Shown piece after piece: positions 53,806 through 62,121 of a stretch of 64,000 nucleotides of DNA. Position numbers and translations under genes: made by a program. Each line of letters begins with the position of its first letter. The first letter of the stretch is position 1. Below the pieces are notes generated by a model that was not told where the DNA came from, ran no database searches, and saw nothing but the letters and a program-made list of their open reading frames with translations. Origin of the DNA: Lysobacter sp. yr284 (lineage in GTDB: Bacteria; Pseudomonadota; Gammaproteobacteria; Xanthomonadales; Xanthomonadaceae); the NCBI RefSeq assembly GCF_900107375.1, contig NZ_FNPT01000005.1, positions 309,506 through 373,505 of the forward strand, in the 5' to 3' direction.

Positions 53806-54816
53806 TTACGCCGCCGACCTCCACTGGCCCAGCGCGGCCAGGCCGTTGGCCTTGGCGCGCTCGTACACGGTCTGCTGGGCGCGGGCGTAGTTGTTCACCA
53901 GGTCCTGCGACCACAGCTTCAGCGCCGCCGACTGCATCGCACGGCCGTAGGAGAACGACAGCGGCCACGGGTTCGGGCCCATCTGGTTCATCGCGTTGAG
54001 GTGGGCGGTGGCGTCCTCGTCGGACTGGCCGCCGGACAGGAACACGATGCCCGGCAGGGTCGCCGGCACGGTCGACTTCAGGCACTGCAGGGTCGCCGCG
54101 GCGACGTCCTCGACGCTGGCCTGCTCGGCGGCGGTGGTGCCCGGCAGGACCATCGAGGCCTTCAGGATGGTGCCTTCCAGCAGCACGCTGTGCTCGTACA
54201 GCGCGCCGAACAGCGAGCGCAGGGTGACTTCGGTGACTTCGAAGCAGGTGTCGATGTCGTGGCTGCCGTCCATGATGACTTCCGGCTCGACCATCGGCAC
54301 CAGGCCCTGCTCCTGGCACAGCGCGGCGTAGCGCGCCAGCGCGTGGCTGTTGGCTTCGATGCAGGTGCCCGAGGGGATGTCGTCGCTGATGTTGATCACC
54401 GCGCGCCACTTGGCGAAGCGGGCGCCGAGCTTGTAGTACTCCTCCAGGCGCGCGCGCAGGCCGTCGAGGCCTTCGGTGACCACCTCGCCCGGGAAGCCGG
54501 CCAGCGGCTGCGGGCCCTTGTCGACCTTGATGCCCGGGATGATGCCGTGGTCGGCCATGTGCTTGGCGAACGGCACGCCGGCCTTGGTCGACTGGCGCAG
54601 GGTTTCGTCGAACAGGATCGCGCCGGAGATGTATTCGTTGAGCTTCGGCGTGCCCAGCAGCAGCTCGCGGTAGGCGCGACGATTCTCTTCGGTGTTCTCG
54701 ATGCCCACGCCGGCGAAACGCTTGGCGATGGTGGTCGTCGACTCGTCGATCGCGATGATGCCCTTGCCCGCGGCGACCATGGCCTGGGCGGTTTCGGCAA
54801 GCTGTTCGATGCTCAT
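53806..54816 (-). CDS. fba: Fructose-bisphosphate aldolase, class I
   Basis: A 336-residue Schiff-base aldolase of glycolysis. It begins LAETAQAMVAAGKGIIAIDE and has LEGTILKASMVLPGTTAAEQ with the Schiff-base lysine. IVFLSGGQSDEDATAHLNAM and the C-terminal QWRSAA end lie in the part that binds the phosphate. This is the vertebrate-like class I type used by xanthomonads. It is on the same strand as pyk and pgk upstream but separated by accessory genes. Confidence 0.95.
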   Translation of the reverse strand: MSIEQLAETAQAMVAAGKGIIAIDESTTTIAKRFAGVGIENTEENRRAYRELLLGTPKLNEYISGAILFDETLRQSTKAGVPFAKHMADHGIIPGIKVDKGPQPLAGFPGEVVTEGLDGLRARLEEYYKLGARFAKWRAVINISDDIPSGTCIEANSHALARYAALCQEQGLVPMVEPEVIMDGSHDIDTCFEVTEVTLRSLFGALYEHSVLLEGTILKASMVLPGTTAAEQASVEDVAAATLQCLKSTVPATLPGIVFLSGGQSDEDATAHLNAMNQMGPNPWPLSFSYGRAMQSAALKLWSQDLVNNYARAQQTVYERAKANGLAALGQWRSAA

Positions 54817-55116
54817 GGAGATCCTGCGGCAGCGGTGGGAAGCCCGCGATTATAGCCGCTGGCGGTGAACCTTGCCCCTCGCTGCGCCTTCCGAATCAGG
54901 TACTTGCACCCAGTTTCGGCGGTAACCGTTTTCAAGCGCGGCAGGTCATCGATAGCAACCGGCGGCGCGGTACGCGGCGGCGGCCCATTCAGCCGAAGCC
55001 TCGCCGCAGCGGTGGCCCGGCGCTCCGGCCGGTCGCGACGATGCCGCGGCCCGCGGCGTGCGGCCGGCGGCGCCATCGATGGGCGAGGGCCGCGCAACCG
55101 GGCGCGGCGCGCATGG

Positions 55117-55231
55117 GCGGCTTGCGGCTTGCGGCTTGCGGCGTGCGGCGTGCGGCGTGCGGTCTGCGGTCTGCGGTCTGCGGTCTGCAGCTTGCGGCAT
55201 GCGGCGTGCGGGGAGCCGCGAGCCGCGAGCG
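55117..55231. repeat. Heptanucleotide tandem array (13 units) plus second 7-mer
   Basis: Units 1-3 are GCGGCTT, 4-6 GCGGCGT, 7-10 GCGGTCT, 11 GCAGCTT, 12 GCGGCAT and 13 GCGGCGT, covering 55117-55207 without interruption. AGCCGCG then repeats twice up to about 55231. The blocks of identical units show stepwise local duplication. The rest of this 514-base spacer (54817-55330) has no supported gene; the aldolase promoter and the leader of the next gene lie at its ends. Confidence 0.9.
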
Positions 55232-55330
55232 AAGCGTGGCGCAACGCCACCGCGCCGCACGTCACGATTGCGCGCGCCCGCCGCAACGCCTAGCCTGCGC
55301 AGCCAAGATTCGCCGCCAAGGATTGCACCG

Positions 55331-56656
55331 ATGCCGTCGTTCGCCCGCTCCCTGCCGCAGACCGCCCTGCTCGCCGCCGCGCTCGCCGCCGCCGGACTCG
55401 CCCACGCCGGCCCCGCCGACGACGAATTCGCCGCCGCCGTCGCCGCCTGCAAGGCCGCGCCCAAATCCGGCACCCGCTACGTCGCCGTCACCGGCGCCTT
55501 CATGCGGCCGGTGCCGCGCGCCGACAGCGGCGTGGTCGCGCGCATTCCCATCGCCGCGGCGGTGACGCTGGAATGCGAGCGCGACGGCTGGGTGCGCGGC
55601 ACCTCGGAACTGCCGCAGCCCTCGGTCGGCTGGATCCGCGCCGACCTGTTGCAGGCCAAGCCGCCGACCCTGGCCTCGCTCAACGCCGACTACGCCGCGG
55701 CCGCGCCCGACCAGCGCAAGACCGTGGCCGAGCGCATCGTCGCGCTGGCGCCGTACCAGGCGCAGGGCCACCAACTGTTGATCGACACCCTCAGCAAGGC
55801 CGGCGACGCCGAAGGCGCGCGCAAGGCCGGCGAGTTCCGCGACCGCATGCTCTCGCCCAAGCCCGAGCGCCTGAGCGGCGAGCCCAAGCTGCTGTTCGTG
55901 GTCGAGCGCGGCTACGCCGCGCCGGTCGCGCGCATCGGTGAAGACGGCCGCCTCCAGGAGGCCGACGCCAGCACCCGCTATTTCCCGCCGCTGCGCGGCC
56001 TGTACTTCTTCCGCCGCGGCGGCGCCGACGGCGTCGCCCAGGTGCTCGACGAAGCGCTGTCCGACGTCACCGGCGAGGCGCACGTGCGGATCGCGCCGGC
56101 CACCGCGCGCAGCGACCAGACCCGCGGCCTGGCGACCAACTTCCCCGCCACCTCGGCCAAGCCGGCCGCCGACGCGGCCGCGCCCGCGGCCGCGCGCAAG
56201 GCCGCCGAGGACGCGCTGCGCGCCGGCCTGCGCCAGCAGAAGGTCGAGCGCGCGCAGATCGAGCGCGCGCTCAAGGCCAAGCCCGACCACGAGCGCGACC
56301 TGGGCATGGAACTGCACACCTTCGAGGCCGGCAGCGCCGGCCCGATGGCGATCGCCACGGTGGTGTGGAACCTGCCCGCGCCCGGCCCGGACCAGGGCGA
56401 GACCAGCGTCGCCGCCTCGGCGATCCTGGAAGACGACGGCAAGGGCGGCTACCGCGTGGTCGGCAGCCAGGGCAGCACCAACGGCGGCGACGCGACCGAA
56501 TCGCCGCGTTTCTTCGACCGCCTCGACCTCGACGGCGACGGCGTGCCGGAGCTGATCTTCCAGGTCGGGCAGTACGAAGGCGTGGATTACCAGGTCTGGT
56601 CGCGCAAGGGCGGCCAGTGGAAGAAGGCCTACCAGGGCGGCTACGTCGGCGTCTGA
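55331..56656 (+). CDS. Exported SH3-like protein of unknown function
   Basis: A 441-residue protein with a signal peptide (SLPQTALLAAALAAAGLAHA). The N-terminal module (about 45-100) is SH3-like (GAFMRPVPRADSGVVARIPI ... GWIRADLLQ), as in proteins that touch the cell wall. A helical middle and a C-terminal part containing RLDLDGDGVPELIFQVGQYE, an FG-GAP/EF-hand-like Ca loop (DLDGDGVPE), follow. Probably periplasmic. The start at 55331 is set by the signal peptide; the heptamer array lies just upstream. Confidence 0.8.
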   Translation: MPSFARSLPQTALLAAALAAAGLAHAGPADDEFAAAVAACKAAPKSGTRYVAVTGAFMRPVPRADSGVVARIPIAAAVTLECERDGWVRGTSELPQPSVGWIRADLLQAKPPTLASLNADYAAAAPDQRKTVAERIVALAPYQAQGHQLLIDTLSKAGDAEGARKAGEFRDRMLSPKPERLSGEPKLLFVVERGYAAPVARIGEDGRLQEADASTRYFPPLRGLYFFRRGGADGVAQVLDEALSDVTGEAHVRIAPATARSDQTRGLATNFPATSAKPAADAAAPAAARKAAEDALRAGLRQQKVERAQIERALKAKPDHERDLGMELHTFEAGSAGPMAIATVVWNLPAPGPDQGETSVAASAILEDDGKGGYRVVGSQGSTNGGDATESPRFFDRLDLDGDGVPELIFQVGQYEGVDYQVWSRKGGQWKKAYQGGYVGV

Positions 56657-56723
56657 GCGCCGCAACCGCGCGGGCTGCGCAGCGCGCGCGGGCCGCACCC
56701 GCGCCCGCCTGCCCCTTGTCGTT

Positions 56724-56745
56724 CCGGCGAACGCCGGAATCCGTT
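56724..56745. repeat. Family-3 hairpin GTTCCGGCGAACGCCGGAAT
   Basis: An 8-bp stem with a GAAC-type loop, the same type as 14326-14345 and 63590-63609. Confidence 0.65.
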
Positions 56746-56850
56746 TCGGTCCTGCTTGCGCTCTCGCCGGATCGACTAAGAAGCGAAACGGATAACGGAT
56801 TGCGGCATCCACCGCGACGGCGCGGGCAAGGCAAGCGCGCAACGCAGAAA

Positions 56851-56886
56851 GCAGAACGACGGAACTTGACGGTTCCGTCGTTCTGC
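56851..56886. repeat. Perfect 15-bp-stem hairpin
   Basis: GCAGAACGACGGAAC and GTTCCGTCGTTCTGC pair perfectly over 15 bases around a 6-base loop TTGACG. It lies in the 301-base spacer between the convergent SH3-like and effector-like genes. A second stem, AGCCCCGGC/GCCGGGGCT, follows at 56926-56950. No T-run; it may still end transcription from either side. Confidence 0.75.
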
Positions 56887-56957
56887 AGGGTCGCGGTCGC
56901 GACCTGCCTCGTCGTTGTCGAAGCAAGCCCCGGCCGAAAACGCCGGGGCTCTCGCGC

Positions 56958-57914
56958 TCAGCCGGTGCGCGGCACGAAGCGGTCGCGCGGCAGCAGGCCC
57001 TCGAGGGTGGCGATCGACGAGCTGCCGAGCTGGCGATGCAGGTCGGCGTTGGGCCGGTAGTGGCCGCTGTCGTTGGTCCAGCTCGCGATCTGGCCGTCGC
57101 GGAACGAGACTTCGCCCGCGTAGTAGACGTCGCCGCCGCGGGAAATGGCGGTGTGCCCGCCGTTGGCGCGCTCGCCGAGCCATACCTGCGACGGGTTCGA
57201 CACCGGAATGACGAACACGAAGTCGCCGTTGGCCGCGGAGCGCTGGCCCGTGTTCGGATCGGTCACGTGATAGCGGCCGTCGCCGTCCTTGCCCAGTTCC
57301 TGATGCGGCTCGCGCCTGCGCACGTCGTCCTGGTTGCGGATGCGCTCGACGTCGGGCCGCTGCGGCGTGGCCGCCAGCTGCACCATGTTGTCGACGCGGT
57401 CGTCGATCGTGGGCCTGAAACGGGCCTCGGCCGCCGGCGGAATCGGGTTCCTGACCAGCGCGTTGAGTTGGTTGGCGGCCGACTCGATCCCCGACCAGTG
57501 CCGCTCCTGCTCGCGCTCGCGCTCGGCGTTGACCTGCGGCCCTTCGGGATGGGCCGCGCGTCGCGAGGCGGCGTTCTCGCGCTCGGTGACGACCTCGCCC
57601 CGGTAGGCGTCCATCGCGCCCTGGACCACTTCGCGGTAGCGCTGCATCCGCTGCTCGGGGGTGAGATCGGCCTGCGCGGGCTGCGGCGCCTGCGCGCCGG
57701 GCTCGGCCCACTGGCCCGGGCCGTTGCGCTGCCAGTCCAGCGCCGGCCCCTGCTCCGGGCCGGCCGGTTGCTGCTGCCGCCCGTGGCGGTCGCCGAGGTG
57801 TTCGTTCAAGGCCCCGACGTCGTAGGTCGGGCCGGCCTGTTCCGGCGCAGCCTGCGCCTGTTGCGGCTCCTGGCCGCCTTGTTCCTGTTCCTGTCCGGAA
57901 ATACGCAGTCTCAT
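56958..57914 (-). CDS. Candidate secreted effector with C-terminal SGHY-x-P domain
   Basis: A 318-residue hydrophilic protein without signal peptide. The first 100 residues are Gln/Glu/Pro/Gly-rich and disordered. Residues 105-190 are helical and charged. The C-terminal 110 residues form a folded-looking module with FVFVIPVSNPSQVWLGERAN, GGHTAISRGGDVYYAGEVSF and WTNDSGHYRPN. The G-G-H ... G-x-V-x-x-AGE ... N-x-SGHY-x-P pattern is one I recall at the C-termini of effector- and toxin-like proteins. AGGAG precedes the start at 57914. It lies between pyk and the SH3-like gene. Confidence 0.68.
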   Translation of the reverse strand: MRLRISGQEQEQGGQEPQQAQAAPEQAGPTYDVGALNEHLGDRHGRQQQPAGPEQGPALDWQRNGPGQWAEPGAQAPQPAQADLTPEQRMQRYREVVQGAMDAYRGEVVTERENAASRRAAHPEGPQVNAEREREQERHWSGIESAANQLNALVRNPIPPAAEARFRPTIDDRVDNMVQLAATPQRPDVERIRNQDDVRRREPHQELGKDGDGRYHVTDPNTGQRSAANGDFVFVIPVSNPSQVWLGERANGGHTAISRGGDVYYAGEVSFRDGQIASWTNDSGHYRPNADLHRQLGSSSIATLEGLLPRDRFVPRTG

Positions 57915-58017
57915 GTTCGGGACTCCTGTGGGGGATGCGAAAACACGAAAACGACGACGCGGCCGGCGAGGCCGGCCGTCGCGACGAGGCGGCGCGCACG
58001 GCGCGCCGGCGCGCGGC

Positions 58018-59484
58018 TTACAGCTCGCCCAGTCCCTCGGCGCTGCCGCCCTCGCCCACCTGCAGCAGGCGCAGGGTGTTGGTCGCGCCGTGCTGTTCCA
58101 TGGTGTCGCCGCTGGTGAAGATCATCCGTTCGCCGGCTTCGAGCATGCCCGCGTCGAACAGTTGCTTGATCGCGTTGCGCGCGGCGTCGCGCGAGGCCAT
58201 GCCGCGGCTGTCGAAGTCGATCGGATAGACGTCGCGCATCAACGCCATGCGCCGGCGCGCGCCGTCGTGGCGCGAGAACGCGTAGATCGGCGCGTTGGAG
58301 CGGAAGCGCGAGAGGAAGCGCACGGTGCCGCCGGATTCGGTCATCGCCACGATCGCGCGCACGCCGATGTGCTCGGACAGGAACATCGCCGCCATGGCGA
58401 TGGCCTGGTCGGCGCGTTCCAGGTTGCGCGGCGCGGCTTCGAAGTCGGTGTCGTGGTCGAACTGACGCTCGGCGCCGAGGCAGATGCGCGACATCGCTTC
58501 CACCGCCTTGACCGGATAGCGGCCGGCGGCCGATTCCTGCGACAGCATCACCGCGTCGGTGCCGTCGATGACCGCGTTGGCGACGTCGAGCACTTCGGCG
58601 CGGGTCGGGATCGGGTTGTCGACCATCGACTGCAGCATCTGGGTGGCGGTGATCACCACCCGGTTGCGCGCCAGCGATTCGCGGATGATCTTCTTCTGCA
58701 GGCCCGGCAGTTCGGCGTCGCCGATCTCCACGCCGAGGTCGCCGCGCGCGACCATGACCACGTCGCTGGCGTCGACGATCTCGGCCAGGTTCTCGATCGC
58801 TTCGGCGCGCTCGATCTTCGACACCAGCGCCGCGTCGCAACCGGCGGCGCGGGCGATGCGGCGGGCCTCGTTCATGTCGGCGGCGTTGCGGCAGAACGAG
58901 ACCGCGATGAAGTCCACGCCGATCTGCGCGGCGACGCCGATCAACTCTTTGTCGCGCTCGGTCAGCGCGCCCAGCGACAGGCCGCCGCCGAGCTTGTTGA
59001 GGCCCTTGCGGTCCGACAGCGCGCCGTCGTTGAGCACGGTGGTGACGATGCGCTCGCCTTCGACCGCGCCCACGCGCAGTTGCAGCAGGCCATCGTCGAG
59101 CAGCAGCACGTCGCCGGGGGCGACGTCGCCGGGCAGGCCGAGGTAGCTCACGCCGACCTCGCGCAGGTTGCCCGGCGGCGGATTTTCCTTGGCGATCAGG
59201 TCGAAACGGTCGCCGGCCTTGAGCAGCACGCGGCCCTCGGCGAAACGCTCGATGCGGATCTTCGGTCCCGGCAGGTCGGCGAGGATGCCCACTTCCACGC
59301 CGACCCGCTGCGCCGCCTCGCGCACCGCTTCGGCGCGCGCGACCTGCGAGGACGGATCGCCGTGGGAAAAATTCAGGCGGACCACATCGACGCCGGCCTT
59401 GAGCAGGGCGTCGAGTACGCCCGGCGGATCGGTGGCCGGGCCGAGCGTGGCGAGGATCTTGGTGCGTCGCGGACTGTGGGACAT
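58018..59484 (-). CDS. pyk: Pyruvate kinase
   Basis: A 488-residue glycolytic enzyme converting phosphoenolpyruvate and ADP to pyruvate and ATP. It starts RTKILATLGPATDPP and has VDVVRLNFSHGDPSS, the catalytic DAALVSKIERAEAIENL (Lys in the SKIE motif), MVARGDLGVEIG and TATQMLQSMVDNPIPTRAE. The C-terminal allosteric domain is present. The start ATG is at 59484. It is on the same strand as pgk upstream. Confidence 0.97.
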   Translation of the reverse strand: MSHSPRRTKILATLGPATDPPGVLDALLKAGVDVVRLNFSHGDPSSQVARAEAVREAAQRVGVEVGILADLPGPKIRIERFAEGRVLLKAGDRFDLIAKENPPPGNLREVGVSYLGLPGDVAPGDVLLLDDGLLQLRVGAVEGERIVTTVLNDGALSDRKGLNKLGGGLSLGALTERDKELIGVAAQIGVDFIAVSFCRNAADMNEARRIARAAGCDAALVSKIERAEAIENLAEIVDASDVVMVARGDLGVEIGDAELPGLQKKIIRESLARNRVVITATQMLQSMVDNPIPTRAEVLDVANAVIDGTDAVMLSQESAAGRYPVKAVEAMSRICLGAERQFDHDTDFEAAPRNLERADQAIAMAAMFLSEHIGVRAIVAMTESGGTVRFLSRFRSNAPIYAFSRHDGARRRMALMRDVYPIDFDSRGMASRDAARNAIKQLFDAGMLEAGERMIFTSGDTMEQHGATNTLRLLQVGEGGSAEGLGEL

Positions 59485-59678
59485 GGCAGACTCTCTGGAC
59501 TGCCGGCCACGCTAGCATAGCTTGGCTGCATTGCGCGGCCCCGGCGGCGCAGCGGCCGGCACGCGCAAACGCTGTATATCGCACTGCGCGCGGCGCATAC
59601 CGCGGCGCATGTCACTCTTCCGCACCGCAACGCCGCGCGGCCTCGCCGCACGCGGCCGCATCGCCCTCCGGACGCCCC

Positions 59679-60305
59679 ATGCCCCTGCCTCTTTCGCCGC
59701 ACAGCCAGGCCATCGCCGACTTCCTCGCCGCCCTCGACGGCTTCCCCGTGCTGCAAGGCTCGCGCGTGCGCCTGCGCGGCCCGCGCGAGGACGACGCCGC
59801 GGCGTTGTTCGCGCTGTTCGGCGATGCGCGGGTGACCCGGTTCTGGAGCCGGCCGCCGATGCAGGACATCGCCGAAGCGCGCGAACTGATCGAACAGATC
59901 CACGCCGGCCGGCAGGCGCGCACCTTGCTCAACTGGGCGATCGCCGACGAAACCGACGCGCTGATCGGCACCTGCACGCTGTTCCGCTTCGATGCCGCGC
60001 ACCGCCGCGCCGAAATCGGCTACGCGTTGCATTCGGATCATTGGGGACGCGGGCTGGCGCGCGAGGCGACCGCGCTGGCGCTGGACTGGGCGGTCGATAC
60101 CGTGGGCCTGCACCGCATCGATGCCGGCATCGATCCCGACAACCAGGCTTCGCGCGCGCTGCTGCACCGCCACGGCTTCCTCACCGAAGGCCGCCAGCGC
60201 GAGAGCTTCTTCGTCGGCGAGCGGGTCACCGACAGCGAGTTGCTGGGCCTGCTGGCCAGCGACTGGCGGCAGCGGCGCGAAGCGGCCGCCGCGGCGGTGC
60301 GCTGA
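59679..60305 (+). CDS. RimJ/RimL-type GNAT acetyltransferase
   Basis: A 208-residue acetyltransferase: GSRVRLRGPREDDAAALFAL, LLNWAIADETDALIGTCTLF, the acetyl-CoA loop in HSDHWGRGLAREATALALDW, and DPDNQASRALLHRHGFLTEG with REXFXV (RESFFVGERVTD). This is close in pattern to ribosomal-protein-serine acetyltransferases such as RimL. It is opposite in strand to the glycolytic genes around it. Confidence 0.9.
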   Translation: MPLPLSPHSQAIADFLAALDGFPVLQGSRVRLRGPREDDAAALFALFGDARVTRFWSRPPMQDIAEARELIEQIHAGRQARTLLNWAIADETDALIGTCTLFRFDAAHRRAEIGYALHSDHWGRGLAREATALALDWAVDTVGLHRIDAGIDPDNQASRALLHRHGFLTEGRQRESFFVGERVTDSELLGLLASDWRQRREAAAAAVR

Positions 60306-60311
60306 GCCGAC

Positions 60312-60398
60312 AGTGGGAGGGACTTCAGTCCCGACGCTCTCCGCCCAGGCGGCGCGAAACGCCCTGGAAAAACCGCGGGACCGAAGCCCCTCCCACCA
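60312..60398. repeat. Family-1 hairpin, right arm decayed
   Basis: GTGGGAGGGACTTCAGTCCC then GACGCT on the left, CGGGACCGAAGCCCCTCCCA on the right. The left arm's inner stem is intact, while the right one has lost pairing. Confidence 0.7.
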
Positions 60399-60531
60399 AG
60401 CCGATCCCGTGGCGACCCGCTCCTGGCCCCTCCCCTAAACACCGGCCCGCGCGGCGATCGCGGCGCGGGCGTGGCCGCGGACGCACGCCGCCTCGTCGCG
60501 GCGGCGGCGTCCACGACCCGTGGGCCGACGG

Positions 60532-60756
60532 TCAGCTTTCGACCGCGCAGCCCTGGATGAAGCGCTTGTTGCTGCCGCCGGTGTCGCCCCAGCGGCCGTC
60601 GGCGGCGCCGCAACCGGCGGTCCAGCGGCCGATCTGCGCGCCTTCGGCGTTGTAGTAGATCCAGGTGCCCTGCCAGCTGTTGGCCAGCGCGGCGAACGAC
60701 ATGCCGCCCACCAGCGCCACGGCGAAGACCGCGGAGAAGAATCCGATACGTCGCAT
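60532..60756 (-). CDS. Tiny secreted protein A (DUF6289-like)
   Basis: A 74-residue precursor: signal peptide 1-26 (FFSAVFAVALVGGMSFAALA) and a 48-residue mature peptide with two cysteines. The order W-x-Y-Y, G-x-x-I-G-R-W, Cys, W-G, terminal Cys matches the small DUF6289-type secreted peptides. GGGAGAG precedes the start. A probable paralogue lies 245 bases upstream on the same strand. Function unknown. Confidence 0.72.
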   Translation of the reverse strand: MRRIGFFSAVFAVALVGGMSFAALANSWQGTWIYYNAEGAQIGRWTAGCGAADGRWGDTGGSNKRFIQGCAVES

Positions 60757-60914
60757 GTGCCTGCTCTCCCGAGTTCGCGGCGCTCATTCGCCGCGCAAGC
60801 ACGCTAGCCGAGCGCGGCCGCGCGGTGGGCGGGCGGCTGTCACGTCGGATGTCATGCCGTTGCGTAAGCGTGATTGGCTTCGCTTTTGGCGTTTGTTGCC
60901 GCGGCGCAGACAAC

Positions 60915-60988
60915 GGAAGGGGCTGCGGCCGCGCCGCTTCGCGCGGACGCGACGACGCGCGCGAAGCGGCGCGGCCGCAGCCCCTTCC
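60915..60988. repeat. Perfect 31-bp inverted repeat, 12-base loop
   Basis: The left arm (60915-60945) begins GGAAGGGGCTGCGGCCGCGC. The right arm (60958-60988) is its exact complement. It starts 13 bases past the stop of secreted protein B and separates it from secreted protein A. No mismatch in 31 bases suggests recent origin or selection on structure. Confidence 0.9.
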
Positions 60989-61000
60989 GCGCGGGACCGC

Positions 61001-61231
61001 TTACAGGCAGACCGTCGGCGAATCCTTCCAGCGGTTGGTCCTGCTGCCCCACTGGCTGAAGTGCTCGTTGTCGCAGTCGTTGACCCAGCGCCCGACCAAT
61101 TGCCCCTGGTCGTCGTAGAAATCGCGCTGGTAGCCCGGCGCCAGCGGCGGATACTGCGGGATCGATACCGCGCTGGTCGCCATCAACGCGACCAGCAGTC
61201 CCAGTGCGGCGGCTTGAAGCTTACGGCTCAT
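61001..61231 (-). CDS. Tiny secreted protein B (DUF6289-like)
   Basis: A 76-residue precursor with an N-terminal signal (AAALGLLVALMATSAVSI) and a mature part containing FYDDQGQLVGRWVNDCDNEH, FSQWGSRTNRW and a C-terminal PTVCL. Its order of aromatic residues, Gly-Arg-Trp, Cys, Trp-Gly and final Cys parallels protein A, so the two are diverged tandem duplicates (inference). Two cysteines could form one disulfide. Function unknown. Confidence 0.72.
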   Translation of the reverse strand: MSRKLQAAALGLLVALMATSAVSIPQYPPLAPGYQRDFYDDQGQLVGRWVNDCDNEHFSQWGSRTNRWKDSPTVCL

Positions 61232-61411
61232 CGCTGGTTACTCCGGTTGGCGGCCTCCTTGGCCGCGAGCGGACGCTAGCACGCGTGCGACGCGCGCCGC
61301 GCCCGACCGCGGCGTGATCGCAGTCGCGAAAACGCCGTGATGCTCAAGCCCCGCGACGGACGGTTCGGGCGCGCGGCCTCCCACGACGCGCGCCGATGCG
61401 CGCGCGCCGCG

Positions 61412-61443
61412 CAAAACCAAAGCGGCCGCGAGTGCGGCCGCTT
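61412..61443 (-). terminator. Terminator of the pgk-HAD unit
   Basis: On the minus strand, AGCGGCCGC, loop ACTC, GCGGCCGCT then TTGGTTTTGC, 25 bases after the HAD gene's stop. Confidence 0.8.
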
Positions 61444-61467
61444 CGTTCGCCGTCGCTGCCGCCGCGC

Positions 61468-62118
61468 TCAGGCGGCGAGCAACTGCGGCAACTGCGCTGG
61501 CGCCGCGGCGATGCGCTGCGCGCCGGCCTGGCGCAGTTCCTCTTCGCTGCCGAACCCCCACAGCACGCCGACGCCGGCCATGCCGTGCTGGGCCGCGCCT
61601 TCGATGTCCATGCGCCGGTCGCCGATCATCACGCATTGCGCCGGGGTCAGGCCGAAACGGCCCAGCGCCTCGCCGATCAGCTCGACCTTGTGGGTCAGGC
61701 GGCCGTCGTCGGTGCAGCCGACGATGTCCTCGAAGTGCGCGCCGAACGGCAGGTGGCCGAGGATCTTGCGCGCGTTGTTCTCGTTCTTGGCGGTGACCAC
61801 GGCCATGCGGTAGCCGGCCGCGCGCAATCCGTCGAGCAGTTCGGCGATGCCGTCGTAGACGCTGTGCTCGGTCCAGCCTTCGCGGCCGTAGCGTTCCAGG
61901 TACAGCGCCACCGCCTGCTCGACCTTGTCCTCGTCGCGCAGCAGCGGCTGGAAGCTGGTGCGCAGGGCCGGGCCGATCCAGCCGCGCAATGCCTGCTCGT
62001 CGGGCACCGGGTGGCGCATGGTGTCCAGCGCATAGGCGATCGAGCGGGTGATGCCGACCGAGGAATCGATCAAGGTGCCGTCGAGGTCGAAGAACAACAC
62101 CGGTCGTTGTGCGCTCAT
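61468..62118 (-). CDS. HAD-superfamily phosphatase (phosphoglycolate-phosphatase-like)
   Basis: A 216-residue HAD hydrolase. Motif I is FFDLDGTLIDSS (nucleophile Asp), motif II lies in MAVVTAKNEN, motif III lysine in LTHKVELIGEALG, and motif IV in CVMIGDRRMDIEGA. The cap domain has Gph/PgmB-like helices. The gene starts four bases after pgk ends, so it shares the pgk transcript and may clear a phosphorylated side product of glycolysis such as phosphoglycolate; that is inference. Confidence 0.9.
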   Translation of the reverse strand: MSAQRPVLFFDLDGTLIDSSVGITRSIAYALDTMRHPVPDEQALRGWIGPALRTSFQPLLRDEDKVEQAVALYLERYGREGWTEHSVYDGIAELLDGLRAAGYRMAVVTAKNENNARKILGHLPFGAHFEDIVGCTDDGRLTHKVELIGEALGRFGLTPAQCVMIGDRRMDIEGAAQHGMAGVGVLWGFGSEEELRQAGAQRIAAAPAQLPQLLAA

Positions 62119-62121
62119 CGC

